This document shows positions 1 through 9,481 of a stretch of DNA of 64,000 nt, piece after piece. A program made the position numbers and the translations under genes. The DNA is taken from NCBI GenBank assembly GCA_963742725.1, contig CAVUMX010000001.1, positions 1,674,001-1,738,000 on the forward strand, read 5' to 3'. Within the stretch, counting starts at the first letter, position 1. The number at the start of each line of letters is the position of its first letter. The stretch comes from CAVVAL01 sp963742725 (GTDB taxonomy: Bacteria; Actinomycetota; Actinomycetes; Mycobacteriales; Cryptosporangiaceae). The notes beneath the pieces were generated by a model, which saw only the letters and a program-made list of their open reading frames with translations, made no database searches and had not been told where the DNA came from.

Positions 1-3000
1 CGTAGACGTAGCTGGTCTGCTCGGTCACCGTCGTGTCGCCCTCGACCCGCTGCGTGTCGGCATGATCCAACCGACCCAGCGCATCCCAGGTGAACTCGGC
101 GGTCACGCCGCCGATGGTGCGCTTCTTCGTGTTACCGGCCTCGTCGTAGGTGAATGTGTCCGGGCTCGCGACCCCATTCGTGGCGATCGACTGGACCGCA
201 TGCGGTGTCGGGCCTCCCCGCAGCGGGCCATCCGAGGGCGGGTACTTGTACGTGCGCGCTAGCCCAAGCGGGGTCAGTTTGTTGGTCTCAGTAAGGCGGT
301 TACCGACACCGCTGTATGTCCACGCCAAGTGGTACGGCTCGACGCCGCCGGCAGTTCCCGCAGCTGGGTTGGTCGCGCATGTCGCCGCAGTCGTAGTCCA
401 CGCCTCGACGAGTCGGTTCAGCTTGTCGTAGTCGAAGCACTCCGCAGCGGCCAGACCTCCGTCCGCTCTGTGCTCGGCGACCCTGACGGCGTTGCCGATC
501 GCGTCATACGTGTAGCGGTCGTCCTGAACCAACGGCAGACCGGTGCCCGCCTTCGACTGCACACTCGCCAGGCGGCCCGTGTCGTCGTCGAAGCCGTAGA
601 TGCGTCGTGCCTCGCCTGGTGTTCCTCCGCCGTAGACACGTTTCGCCAGCTGAGCGAGATCAGTGAATGCCGTGGCCGTCACGTACGGCGATGTCACCTG
701 ATTCATGGAGCCGGTCAACGTGGACGGCAGCCCCAAGCCGTTGTAAACCGATGTGACGGTCTCCGCGCCGAGGCCACCCGCCTGCGGATACGTCGTCTTG
801 GAGACCCGGCCGGCGGCGTCGTACATAACACCGAATGTGTACGTGCCGGCCAGCGCTCCTTCGGAGGCGGGAATCGTTGTGGACGAGCCGGTCGGTCGCC
901 CGGCGTCGTCGTACCCGGTCACCGACTTCGTGTACGCGCGGCCGTCATGGAACGCGGTAGCCGCGACCGGCATGCCCTTCCCGCCCGGCAGGGTGTCGTA
1001 CGTCCATTTGGCGAGTTCCGGGCCCGTAGCCGAACCTTCCCGAAGAACGGCCCTACGGTCCAAATCGTCGTACTGGGTCACGATGGTCTTGCCGCGCGCG
1101 TCCTTTGTCGACTCAAGCCTGCCAACGTGGTCATAGGTGTACTCCGTGACACCAGCGTCCGGGTCCTCGGCCTTCACCCGCTGGCCAAGCATGTTGTACG
1201 TGTATCGCGTGCGGTTGTACCCGGCGTCAGTGATCAGCGCCAGCTCGCCACGCGCGTTGTAGCCGTAGCCCGTGTGAAGTTCGCTGGCTCCGTTGTGCTC
1301 GGTGAGCTGGACTGTCCGGCCTCGGGCGTCGACACGAGTGGTCTTCGCACCTCCAACCGGGGGCGTCACAGTCGTGCTGTCGGCGGCGTAGCTGGTGGTC
1401 GTCTTCCACCTGGGCGTTGCTTCCTCAAGCACCTTGAACTCGCTGGAAACCGGCCGTGACAGCGAGTCGTAGACGTTCTCCGTACGACGCAATGCCGTCG
1501 GGAGCGGATTCACCACGTTCATACCAGGCGAGAAGGCACTGTAATACGGCAGAGAAGTCCACTTCACGAGGCCACGGGAGTCGTACTCGATCGAACTGAC
1601 GATCCGGCCCCGCGGCCCTGGTGCGTTGGACTGGGTCTCGACAGCTCCGCCGAATCCGTCGTAGTAGGTGAGCGAGCTGACGTACGTGGCGGTTCCATCC
1701 GCAGCCACGGAATGGAGGTTGCTCGTCGTGGAGTGACTTGGCCTGTCCGCGCTGACGTCGTAGGCGAACTTCTTGCTCGCTGGGCCGCTCTTGGGATCGC
1801 CTGGCAGCCACACGGAGGTCAGCCGGCCCAGAGCGTCATAGGCAAGGTCTGTGACTCGGTCGTTGGCATCCTTGGTCGTGGCCGGGACGCCCCACCACGG
1901 CAGGAGGCTGGTCTCGGACTTCCAGCCCTTGGCGTTGGTCGTGACGACCTTCGTCGTGGGGTTCAGATCGGCAGGTGCGTAGTCAGTCGTTGTGGTTCTG
2001 CCGAGAGGATCTGTCGTCGACCTGGGGCGCCCCCACCGGTCATATGTCGCCGTCGACTCCAGGTAATCGTCGTTGTTCCTGTAGACCCGCATCTTCGAGG
2101 GACGGCCGTTGGCCGGCGGATCAGTTAGTCCGCTGTGACCGTCGTACAACGTGTCGGACCGGGACAGCAGCTCGTCGCCGCTCGCGCACGTGGCACCTAC
2201 GCGGGATTCCACGCGGGCCGGATACAAGCGGTACAGCGTCGTGTTCCGGGCGTACGTCGTGCTCGTGCACGTCTCGTCGTTCTCCTGATCGGAGCCGTCC
2301 TCGTTGACCCACCCGTAGTTGACCTGCTTGAGCGGCAGCGCAGTGCCGTTCTCGTAGGACGTCAATGTGGCGGTGTGGAGATATGTGCCCTGTGGCGTCC
2401 GGGTCCGGGTCCGCCCGCCGGCGGAGATGACGATCCAGGCGTCGAACTCACCGCCCTCCCACGTCTTGTCGGAGAAGAAGGTGTACACGGTGCCCGCCAG
2501 CTCGACGGTGTTGGCGCTGTCGAAGGACTGGGTCTCCCACTCTTGTCCTTCAAGGAAGTCGGCGTCGCTGGTGATGTGGCCACGCGAGTTCGTCACCGTG
2601 ACGTGGCCGCGCCCGCGGTCGCCGTCCATGCCTCGGAAGTACGTGTGGCGAGTCCGGGTCACCGCCGTTCCACTGCCGCCCTCGGTGACAAGCAGCTTTG
2701 GGTAGCCACGCCACTGGCCCCAGGTCTGCTGAGCCGCGGGCACGATCGTGCCCTTGTCATCCCAGTGCCACGCTGGCGACCCCTCGTAGCCATAGCTCTT
2801 GGACCGGGTTTCTGACTGACCGGTCTGGTCGACGTGGTGGACGTTCGTCACAACCCACTTACGGAACCAGTCCAGCTCTCCCGGACGGTTTTCCGGCTTC
2901 CACCATGACGGGAAACAGTTCGTGATGTTCGTTGCAGGGTTCGGCAGATGCTTGGGGTCGCAGTCCTGCGGCGCCGCGTAAGCAACGTCAACTCTGCTGC

Positions 3001-5236
3001 CTGATCCCGTGAAGATGTTTTCGACGCGGTGTCGCTGGATCACCGGCTTGCCGTTCGTCGTATCCACGACAACCCGGTTGTGCAATGCCGTGTACTGGAA
3101 CCAGGTCGGCGGCAGGTTCAGCGGCGTCGTGCCGACATGACCCGCATGCGTGATCCCCGTCAACATCAACGCCGGGTCGACCGCATCGTTGGCTGTCCCG
3201 TAGAACCGGAGATCCACGTCGTAGGAGTCGACGGCCTGCGCGCCATCTGGATCGGCCGGATTGCGTACGTAGGAGATGATCTGCCTGAGGCGCTTGGCGG
3301 AGAAGAACGTCGGCGAGTAGTTCTGGCAGTAGGTGGCGTTGCCGCAGATCTGATCCACCGGGACGTCGGGGAACTTGGCCGCGTTGGCCTCTGTCGGCGA
3401 GCCACACTCCTCTGCGCCGTCCACGCAGCGATCGCCGTAGAAGAAGTTCATCGTGGCCGGCGGCGTCGTCGTCTCCTCGTGCGCACGACCGCCGTACTCG
3501 ATTCGCAGGAGATTGCCGCCACGGATGTAGTAGGTCTGCTGGTACGGGCTGTTGGCCCGGCCGTAGTAGTTGCCTTCCTCCTCGTAGAAGTACGTCATGG
3601 TGTTGCCGTTGCGGTCCTCGACGTAGTCGAGATTCCAGCGCCACGCCTTCTCGCAGAAGGTCGCATTGTTACGGCACGGAGCTTCATAGACTGGCACGGT
3701 CCACGCTGAATGCGTATATTCGCCTGTCCCTTGCTGGTAGCTCCGCCCGAAGAAGTACTGAGTCCCGTCCTGCGTCGTGACGACCCACTGCTCGTCTTTG
3801 TCGTCGCGGCTCGGTAGGTGTCCTTCGAGGGTCGTGGTCCTTCGGATACGCCATCCCTGGTCCTTGCGCGCGCGAAACTCGCCCTTGTCGTTGAGGATCA
3901 CCTCAGTCGCCACGCCGTTGAGCACCAGGTACGCGTTGTCGTGCTTCCAGCAGAGGTCGCCGGTGTTGTAGTTGTTGTAGGCACACGCCGCGTACTTGCG
4001 CTCGATGAACGGTGTGCCCAGATCGAAGCCCAGGCCGACGGATGACGCCTGGTTGTTCGACGCCGCGATGTGACCGTCGGCGACGCCGGACGAGTACGAC
4101 AGGCCGACCTTCGGCGCCAGGCCGGTCGGCACCGGGGGGACCCGGATCGGGTAGGACCAGGTGAAGTCGCCCGAGCCGCCGGACGTCGACCACTCGGCCT
4201 GCGACGAGAGTGGCTGCGCCGCGTAAGAGCCGCCACCGGACGACGGCGCCGCCATCACAGCGAAAACCGAGCCCGACGACTCCGCCCCGGCCTCGGAACC
4301 GGGTGTCTCCGTCTCGGGCGACTCACCCTCGGACGATTCGGTCGGCGACGGGCTGGCCGACGGTGACGGGCTGCCGGACGGCGACGCACTGCTGGACGGC
4401 GAGGCGCTGGGGCTGGGCGACGCCGAAGGGCTGGGCGACGCGTCGCCGCTCGACTCCGCTCCGACGCCCGGCCCAACTGGCACTTCCGCGATCAGCTGCC
4501 GGCTACCTGTGTCGTTGCGCGTGGGGATCTCCGTCCCCTTGGCGCACTCGTTCTCCTTAGGCGTGGTCAAGGCGCAGGCGGGGAACTGCATCAGCCGAAG
4601 CCGCTGACCGTACCCAGCGCCGAAGGCCGCGCGGAAGGCCGTGTAGTCGACGACGACCTCTGCGGCGCCCGTGGCCGCCTGCCCGTCAGCACGGTCCACC
4701 CGGAACAGGACGCCCGGGACCTTCAGTGCGTCTGGCTGGGCGCGCCCCAGCACCTCGACCCGGACCCGGGACGGCGCATCAGCGACAGACTCCTCGGCCG
4801 CCCGCGCGCTTCCAGCTGGCACAGCCGGGCGACCGACGTACACGGGTAACGAGCCTGCCCGCACGCGGCCACCGGTCTTCGACGGCGCAACGGCCTTCGG
4901 CGGAGCCTCTCCGGTGGCTGGCGAAGCCGCCTTCGCGGCCGCCGACACGTTCTCGGGCAAGCTCACCTCGGCGACGCCGGGCGCCGGCCACGTTGACGCA
5001 GGTAACCGTGTTCCGGCAGGGATCACCGGGGGCTTGCCCGGCGTGAGCGGACGGCTGGGGACCGGCTCGGTGGACGGAACGTCAGGATCGTCGGACGCGG
5101 CAGGAGCCGCCCATGCTGGCGCACTCACTAGCGAGACGCTCACGACCAGCGACAACGCCGCTGCGGTGACTCGCGCCAAGCCACGATTGTGGCGCCAGCC
5201 GAACCATGTCAGAGCGTGACGATTACGAGTGAGCAT
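1..5236 (-). CDS. Secreted RHS/YD-repeat protein, C-terminus beyond window
   Basis: This is the 5' part of a very large gene; 1745 codons stay open to the window edge. The start at 5236 has GGGAGG 9 nt upstream; an in-frame ATG at 5254 is the alternative. The protein begins with basic residues and a hydrophobic stretch ending in APAWAAPA, a signal peptide. A Ser/Pro-rich spacer follows at roughly residues 260-300 (SPSPSASPSPS type). Next comes the N-terminal block typical of actinobacterial RHS proteins (FTWSYPIRVPPVPTGLAPKV, GLSYSSG). From about residue 1060 there are many YD repeats such as TYDALGRL, SRGLVKW, YNMLGQRV and YDHVGRLEST. RHS proteins form a secreted beta-cage that usually carries a variable C-terminal toxin. 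That end and any immunity gene lie left of base 1. The family call is firm; toxin activity cannot be judged. Confidence 0.9.
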   Translation of the reverse strand, partial: MLTRNRHALTWFGWRHNRGLARVTAAALSLVVSVSLVSAPAWAAPAASDDPDVPSTEPVPSRPLTPGKPPVIPAGTRLPASTWPAPGVAEVSLPENVSAAAKAASPATGEAPPKAVAPSKTGGRVRAGSLPVYVGRPAVPAGSARAAEESVADAPSRVRVEVLGRAQPDALKVPGVLFRVDRADGQAATGAAEVVVDYTAFRAAFGAGYGQRLRLMQFPACALTTPKENECAKGTEIPTRNDTGSRQLIAEVPVGPGVGAESSGDASPSPSASPSPSASPSSSASPSGSPSPSASPSPTESSEGESPETETPGSEAGAESSGSVFAVMAAPSSGGGSYAAQPLSSQAEWSTSGGSGDFTWSYPIRVPPVPTGLAPKVGLSYSSGVADGHIAASNNQASSVGLGFDLGTPFIERKYAACAYNNYNTGDLCWKHDNAYLVLNGVATEVILNDKGEFRARKDQGWRIRRTTTLEGHLPSRDDKDEQWVVTTQDGTQYFFGRSYQQGTGEYTHSAWTVPVYEAPCRNNATFCEKAWRWNLDYVEDRNGNTMTYFYEEEGNYYGRANSPYQQTYYIRGGNLLRIEYGGRAHEETTTPPATMNFFYGDRCVDGAEECGSPTEANAAKFPDVPVDQICGNATYCQNYSPTFFSAKRLRQIISYVRNPADPDGAQAVDSYDVDLRFYGTANDAVDPALMLTGITHAGHVGTTPLNLPPTWFQYTALHNRVVVDTTNGKPVIQRHRVENIFTGSGSRVDVAYAAPQDCDPKHLPNPATNITNCFPSWWKPENRPGELDWFRKWVVTNVHHVDQTGQSETRSKSYGYEGSPAWHWDDKGTIVPAAQQTWGQWRGYPKLLVTEGGSGTAVTRTRHTYFRGMDGDRGRGHVTVTNSRGHITSDADFLEGQEWETQSFDSANTVELAGTVYTFFSDKTWEGGEFDAWIVISAGGRTRTRTPQGTYLHTATLTSYENGTALPLKQVNYGWVNEDGSDQENDETCTSTTYARNTTLYRLYPARVESRVGATCASGDELLSRSDTLYDGHSGLTDPPANGRPSKMRVYRNNDDYLESTATYDRWGRPRSTTDPLGRTTTTDYAPADLNPTTKVVTTNAKGWKSETSLLPWWGVPATTKDANDRVTDLAYDALGRLTSVWLPGDPKSGPASKKFAYDVSADRPSHSTTSNLHSVAADGTATYVSSLTYYDGFGGAVETQSNAPGPRGRIVSSIEYDSRGLVKWTSLPYYSAFSPGMNVVNPLPTALRRTENVYDSLSRPVSSEFKVLEEATPRWKTTTSYAADSTTVTPPVGGAKTTRVDARGRTVQLTEHNGASELHTGYGYNARGELALITDAGYNRTRYTYNMLGQRVKAEDPDAGVTEYTYDHVGRLESTKDARGKTIVTQYDDLDRRAVLREGSATGPELAKWTYDTLPGGKGMPVAATAFHDGRAYTKSVTGYDDAGRPTGSSTTIPASEGALAGTYTFGVMYDAAGRVSKTTYPQAGGLGAETVTSVYNGLGLPSTLTGSMNQVTSPYVTATAFTDLAQLAKRVYGGGTPGEARRIYGFDDDTGRLASVQSKAGTGLPLVQDDRYTYDAIGNAVRVAEHRADGGLAAAECFDYDKLNRLVEAWTTTAATCATNPAAGTAGGVEPYHLAWTYSGVGNRLTETNKLTPLGLARTYKYPPSDGPLRGGPTPHAVQSIATNGVASPDTFTYDEAGNTKKRTIGGVTAEFTWDALGRLDHADTQRVEGDTTVTEQTSYVY

Positions 5237-5415
5237 CAGCCCAAGCCTCCCCATGCCAGAGCGCGCCTTACGAAGCAGGCAGGAGATTTCTACAGCACAT
5301 GGGTGACAAAAGAGTGACGTTGGCAGCTAGTGGACAGTCGGCCGCCGATCAAGTATGCCCGTGACCTGCGGAAATGCCTCCGTGGCAACTTGTGGCCACG
5401 GCGCGGCGCCAGTTG

Positions 5416-5841
5416 CTAGCGGTCGCGGTGTTCGGCGCAAAGGTTGCTCACGCGGACGATCGCGCCGACGCCGCCTCCTGGCTCGTCGTCGTCCTCGGCG
5501 GCCTTCCGCTCGATGCCGTCGACCATCTCGCGCAGGGCCTTCCTGAGCTCCGGTTTCGTGGCACGGTCGGGGATGGGGCGCAGGTCACGCGCCATCGCCG
5601 TCCAGTAGTCGGCCACGGCTTGCCGGCTCGCCTCGGTGGCTTCACGGCCCTGAAAGGAGTCCTCGACGGCCTTCAGGTACGGGCGGAACTCAGGCGCGTC
5701 GCCGCCCTCGTACCGACCCAGCACGGCGAGGGTTTCGCGGCAGATGGCCGCGGTGTTGTCCGCCGGCGGTTCGTCACGGGTGGATGCGCTACACCCAGCC
5801 ACCAGCGCAATCACGACACCAACGAGCACAGACCTGCGCAC
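5416..5841 (-). CDS. Small lipoprotein of unknown function
   Basis: A 141-residue protein. It starts at a GTG preceded by GGAAGG with a 6-nt gap. The N-terminus RRSVLVGVVIALVAGCSAS is a lipoprotein signal peptide with lipobox VAGC, so the mature protein should be anchored on the outer face of the membrane at that cysteine. The rest is charged and mostly helical, with Cys in AAICRETL and near the C-terminus in SNLCAEH that could form a disulfide. I do not recognise the family. It lies 47 bp upstream (in sequence order) of the paa operon's 3' end on the same strand, so it might be read through from paaE. Confidence 0.75.
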   Translation of the reverse strand: MRRSVLVGVVIALVAGCSASTRDEPPADNTAAICRETLAVLGRYEGGDAPEFRPYLKAVEDSFQGREATEASRQAVADYWTAMARDLRPIPDRATKPELRKALREMVDGIERKAAEDDDEPGGGVGAIVRVSNLCAEHRDR

Positions 5842-5888
5842 GGCGAGCCTTCCAGAACGGAACGAGCGGAAACCGCCACAGGATAGCG

Positions 5889-6974
5889 TCAGGCGTCGTA
5901 GTCGAGGGTGACCTTCTCCGTGCGCGGGTGGGACTGGCACGTCAGGACGTACCCGGCCGCGACCTCGTCCGGTTCGAGGGCGTAGTTCCGGTCCATCCGC
6001 ACCTCGCCCTCGACCAGCTTCGCCCGGCAGGTCGAGCACACGCCGCCCTTGCACGCGAACGGCAGCTCGCCGCGCACCCGCAGCGCCGCGTCCAGGACCT
6101 TCTCCTCCGGGCTCATCGTCACGGTCGACGACCGCCCGTCCAGGATGATCGTCACCTCGCTCGACCCGACCGGCGGCGGCCCCTCGTCCACGGCCTCGCG
6201 CGCGATCGGCGCGTCCTCCACGAAGAACAGCTCCACGTGGACGGCCGATCCCGGCACGCCATGAGTGGCCAGTACGTGCTGGGCGGCGTCGACCATCCCG
6301 TACGGACCGCACAGGAACCACTCATCGATCCCAGACACGGGGACGACCGTCTCCAGCAACCGGGTCAGCCGCTCCGCGTCCAGCCGCCCGTGGAACAGCT
6401 CCACCTCGCCCGCCTCGCGGGACAGCACGTGCACCAGGTGGAACCGGTCCGGGTACCGGTCCTTCAGGTCGGCGAGTTCGTCCAGGAACATCACCGAGGC
6501 GGTCGTCCGGTTGCCGTACAGCAGGGTGCAGCGGCTCTCCGGTTCGGTCGCCAGCGCGGACGCGATCAGCGACAGGACGGGCGTGATCCCGCTCCCGGCC
6601 GCCACGAATCCGTACGAGCGCGCCCGGGCCGGCGAGAACGCCGACGTGAACGTGCCGGTCGGCGTCATCACCTCCAGCACGTCGCCGGGCTGGAGATCGC
6701 GCAACGCATAGCCGGAGAAAGAGCCGCCCGGGACAGCCTTCACCGCCACCCGCAGCTGCCCCCCGACCTGCGCACAGATCGAATAGCTCCGGCGGACGTC
6801 GCCCCGACGGAGAGTCAGATGCTGTCCCGCCTCGAACTGGTACTCGCCGGCCAGTGCCGCCGGCACATCGAACGTCACGGCCACCGACTCGTCCGTCAGC
6901 CTGTCGACGGACGCCACCGTCAACGCGTGGAACTCCAGCCTGCGGTGCGTACGCACCGGGGATGCGGTGGTCAT
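5889..6974 (-). CDS. paaE: Phenylacetyl-CoA epoxidase reductase subunit PaaE
   Basis: A 361-residue flavin/iron-sulfur reductase that passes electrons from NAD(P)H to the PaaA di-iron centre of phenylacetyl-CoA 1,2-epoxidase. It has an N-terminal FAD-binding barrel with RRSYSICAQV, an NAD-binding domain with AAGSGITPVLSL and FLCGPYGMVD, and a C-terminal plant-type 2Fe-2S ferredoxin domain (ACKGGVCSTCRAKL then LTCQSHP, four Cys ligands). This domain order is standard for PaaE. The reading frame continues upstream of 6974, but that part overlaps paaD; the ATG at 6974 overlaps the paaD stop by one base (TGATG) and gives the normal length. Last gene of paaABCDE. Confidence 0.95.
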   Translation of the reverse strand: MTTASPVRTHRRLEFHALTVASVDRLTDESVAVTFDVPAALAGEYQFEAGQHLTLRRGDVRRSYSICAQVGGQLRVAVKAVPGGSFSGYALRDLQPGDVLEVMTPTGTFTSAFSPARARSYGFVAAGSGITPVLSLIASALATEPESRCTLLYGNRTTASVMFLDELADLKDRYPDRFHLVHVLSREAGEVELFHGRLDAERLTRLLETVVPVSGIDEWFLCGPYGMVDAAQHVLATHGVPGSAVHVELFFVEDAPIAREAVDEGPPPVGSSEVTIILDGRSSTVTMSPEEKVLDAALRVRGELPFACKGGVCSTCRAKLVEGEVRMDRNYALEPDEVAAGYVLTCQSHPRTEKVTLDYDA

Positions 6975-7423
6975 CAGATCGCCTTGAAGTGGTCGAACGG
7001 TTCCCGGCACGACCGGCACACCCACAGCGACTTGCACGCCGTGGATCCGAACCGGCTGCTCTCGCGCGTGTCCGGCGAGCCACACTGCGGGCAGCGCACC
7101 GACAGCGGCACCAGCACCGGACCCCGTCCGGACGGCGGCGCGATGCCGTACTCCACCAACTTCCGCCTGCCCTCCTCGGACATCCAGTCGGTCGTCCAGG
7201 CCGGCGCGAGCACCGTGCGGACCTCCGCGCCCGGCACGGCACGACGGATGTCGTCGGCGATCACGTCCATCGCCGGGCAGCCCGAGTACGTCGGCGTGAT
7301 CGTCACGACCACGTGCCCGTCCTCGACAGAGACGTCGCGCAGGATGCCCAGGTCCTCGATGGTCAGCACCGGGATCTCCGGGTCCGGGACCGCGGCGACC
7401 AGCGAACGCACGGCCGTCACCAT
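6974..7423 (-). CDS. paaD: Phenylacetate-CoA oxygenase assembly protein PaaD
   Basis: A 149-residue MIP18/DUF59-family protein believed to help mature the iron-sulfur or metal centres of the phenylacetyl-CoA epoxidase. Family signatures are DPEIPVLTIEDLGILRDV near the N-terminus and TPTYSGCPAMDVI. The C-terminus carries a zinc-ribbon-like Cys pattern (RCPQCGSPDT, then CKSLWVCRSCREPF), normal for PaaD. It overlaps paaC by 7 bp and paaE by 1 bp, consistent with translational coupling in one operon. Confidence 0.93.
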   Translation of the reverse strand: MVTAVRSLVAAVPDPEIPVLTIEDLGILRDVSVEDGHVVVTITPTYSGCPAMDVIADDIRRAVPGAEVRTVLAPAWTTDWMSEEGRRKLVEYGIAPPSGRGPVLVPLSVRCPQCGSPDTRESSRFGSTACKSLWVCRSCREPFDHFKAI

Positions 7424-8145
7424 GTCGCCCCCGGATGTGCACGGTGCAGGTGCTGCGACTCGGCCAGCAGGTACCCCAGCGCCTCGGTGTGGACGCCACG
7501 GCGGCCACCGGACGGGCGCCAGCCGCCGTCGTCAGGAATGGTCAGCGTCGCTTCGGCGATGATCCGGCCGACGTGGTGCTCCCAGGACGGGCGAAGGCTG
7601 GCAACGTTGACCGACGACGGCGCCGGCTGTTGCCCGTCGTCCTCCATAAAAAGCTCGTGGGTGTAAGGCCAGACGGCGGCGAGGCCGGCCTGCATGCGGG
7701 CGTGGCTCTCGGCGGTGCCGTCGCCGAGACGCAGCACCCACTGGGACGCGTGGTCGCGGTGGTAGGCCGTCTCCTTCACGCCCTTGGCTGCGACGGCGGC
7801 GAGGGTTTCGTCCTCGGACGAGGTGAGCGCGGAGTACAGCGCGTGCTGGTACGTCGAGAAGCAGAGCAGGCGGGCCATCGTGTGCGCGAAGTCGCCGTTG
7901 GGCAGCTCAACGAGCTGGCAGTTGCGGAACTCGTGGTCTTCGCGCAGGTAGGCGAGGTCGTCCTCGGTGCGGCCGTCGGCCGAGCCGGCGTAGGACAGCA
8001 GCATCCGGGCCTGGCCGAGGAGGTCGAGGGCGATGTTGGCGAGCGCCACGTCTTCTTCGAGTACGGGGGCGCGGGTGGTCCACTCGGCGAGGCGGTGCGA
8101 GTAGATCAGGCAGTCGTCACCGAGCTGGAGCGCGAAGTCACTCAC
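7417..8145 (-). CDS. paaC: Phenylacetyl-CoA epoxidase structural subunit PaaC
   Basis: A 242-residue ferritin-like helical protein that pairs with PaaA in the epoxidase core. Recognisable segments are LAEWTTRAPVLEEDVALANI, ALDLLGQARMLLSYAG and KETAYHRDHASQWVLRLGDG. PaaC keeps the ferritin fold but has no functional di-iron site; it scaffolds PaaA. Length is normal for the family. It overlaps paaB by 4 bp and paaD by 7 bp. Confidence 0.95.
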   Translation of the reverse strand: MSDFALQLGDDCLIYSHRLAEWTTRAPVLEEDVALANIALDLLGQARMLLSYAGSADGRTEDDLAYLREDHEFRNCQLVELPNGDFAHTMARLLCFSTYQHALYSALTSSEDETLAAVAAKGVKETAYHRDHASQWVLRLGDGTAESHARMQAGLAAVWPYTHELFMEDDGQQPAPSSVNVASLRPSWEHHVGRIIAEATLTIPDDGGWRPSGGRRGVHTEALGYLLAESQHLHRAHPGATW

Positions 8146-8414
8146 AGGTGCTCGACCTCGTCCGGGATCTCGTAGAACGTGGGGTGCCGGTACACCTTGT
8201 CGGCGGCGGGGTCGAAGAACTGGTCCTTCTCGTCGGGCGAGGAGGCGGTGATCTGCCCGGCAGGGACCACCCAGATGCTGACCCCTTCGGACCTGCGTGT
8301 GTACAGGTCACGGGCGTTGCGCAGGGCCATCTCGGCGTCGGTGGCGTGCAGGCTGCCGACGTGCGTGTGGCTCAGTCCGCGGCGGGCCCGGACGAAGACC
8401 TCCCAGAGCGTCAC
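8142..8414 (-). CDS. paaB: Phenylacetyl-CoA epoxidase small subunit PaaB
   Basis: A 90-residue bridging subunit of the epoxidase. It starts at a GTG that overlaps the paaA stop (GTGA), with a strong AAGGAGG 7 nt upstream. The N-terminus TLWEVFVRARRGLSHTHVGS and the ALRNARDLYTRR stretch are the PaaB signature. The frame extends upstream into paaA, but the Shine-Dalgarno and the usual family length decide this start. PaaB helps organise the PaaA/PaaC heterodimers. Confidence 0.94.
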   Translation of the reverse strand: MTLWEVFVRARRGLSHTHVGSLHATDAEMALRNARDLYTRRSEGVSIWVVPAGQITASSPDEKDQFFDPAADKVYRHPTFYEIPDEVEHL

Positions 8415-9340
8415 GCCGCCGCCTCCTTGCGCTTGGCCGCGTACGCCTCGGCGGCCTCGCGGACCCATTTCCCCTCGTCGTGGGCGCTGCGGCGGCGCTC
8501 GATGCGCTCGCGGTTGCACGGGCCGTTGCCGTTGAGGATCTCCTTGAACTCGGTCCAGTCGATGGGACCGAACTCCCAGTGCCCCGTCTCCTCGTTGAGC
8601 CGAAGGTCGTCGTCGGGAAGAGTCAGGCCGAGGACGTGGGACTGTGGCACGGTCATGTCGACGAAGCGTTGCCGCAGCTCGTCGTTGCTGTGCCGCTTGA
8701 TCTTCCACGCCATCGAGCGGGCGCTGTTGGGGGACTCGTCGTCCGGCGGGCCGAACATCATCAGGGACGGCCACCACCAGCGGTTCACCGCGTCCTGGGC
8801 CATCTGCTTCTGGCCCGGCGTGCCGTGGCTCAGCGTGTGCAGGATCTCGAAACCCTGCCGCTGGTGGAACGACTCCTCCTTGCAGATCCGCACCATCGCC
8901 CGGGCGTACGGACCGTAGGAACAGCGGCAGATCGGCACCTGGTTGACGATCGCGGCGCCGTCGACCAGCCAGCCGATCGCGCCCATGTCCGCCCAGCTCA
9001 GGGTGGGGTAGTTGAAGATGCTGGAGTACCGCTGGCGGCCCTCGTTGAGCGCGTCGAGCAGGTCGTCGCGGTTCACGCCCAGGGTCTCGGCTGCGCCGTA
9101 CAGGTAAAGGCCGTGACCAGCTTCGTCCTGCACCTTCGCCAGCAGGATCGCCTTCCGGCGCAGGCTCGGGGCGCGCGTGATCCAGTTGCCCTCCGGCTGC
9201 ATGCCGATGATCTCGGAGTGCGCGTGCTGCGCGATCTGCCGGATCAGCGTCTTGCGGTACGCCTCGGGCATCCAGTCTCTCGGCTCGATGCGCTGGTCGT
9301 CGGCGATGAGCGCGTCGAACTGCTCCTGCTGTGTGTCCAC
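8411..9340 (-). CDS. paaA: Phenylacetyl-CoA epoxidase catalytic subunit PaaA
   Basis: The catalytic di-iron subunit that epoxidises the aromatic ring of phenylacetyl-CoA. Segments diagnostic for PaaA are RIEPRDWMPEAYRKTLIRQI, AQHAHSEIIGMQPEGNWITR, ILLAKVQDEAGHGLYLYGAA and RICKEESFHQRQG; the last two contain the Glu and Glu-x-x-His iron ligands. I place the start at the GTG at 9340; a TTG at 9376 in the same frame would add 12 residues, and neither has a clear ribosome site. First gene of paaABCDE. No paaK, paaG, paaZ or TetR-type paaR is next to it, so the rest of the pathway must be encoded elsewhere. Confidence 0.95.
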   Translation of the reverse strand: MDTQQEQFDALIADDQRIEPRDWMPEAYRKTLIRQIAQHAHSEIIGMQPEGNWITRAPSLRRKAILLAKVQDEAGHGLYLYGAAETLGVNRDDLLDALNEGRQRYSSIFNYPTLSWADMGAIGWLVDGAAIVNQVPICRCSYGPYARAMVRICKEESFHQRQGFEILHTLSHGTPGQKQMAQDAVNRWWWPSLMMFGPPDDESPNSARSMAWKIKRHSNDELRQRFVDMTVPQSHVLGLTLPDDDLRLNEETGHWEFGPIDWTEFKEILNGNGPCNRERIERRRSAHDEGKWVREAAEAYAAKRKEAAA

Positions 9341-9406
9341 GCGTTGAGTGTTACATGTTCTGGCAGTTTCGCTCAAGACCTGTAATAGGCGCAGGGCGTG
9401 GGGGCG

Positions 9407-9454
9407 GCAGTCCGCTTGGCGGGCGCGGGGGCGCAGTCCGCTTGGCGGGCGCGG
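9407..9454. repeat. 22-bp direct repeat, two copies
   Basis: The 22-bp unit beginning GCAGTCCGCTTGGCGGGCGC occurs at 9407-9428 and again at 9433-9454 with a 4-bp spacer. It lies in the non-coding gap between the paaA start and the mqnA end. No function is evident; local slippage or duplication is the simplest explanation. Confidence 0.75.
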
Positions 9455-9481
9455 CGGCGCCGCCCGAGCAGCGGGCGATCG

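Noticed and set aside
5784..7562. 592-codon plus-strand frame opposite paaE/paaD
   Set aside because: Composition is Arg/His/Pro-rich shadow of the paa genes, with no domain or ribosome site.
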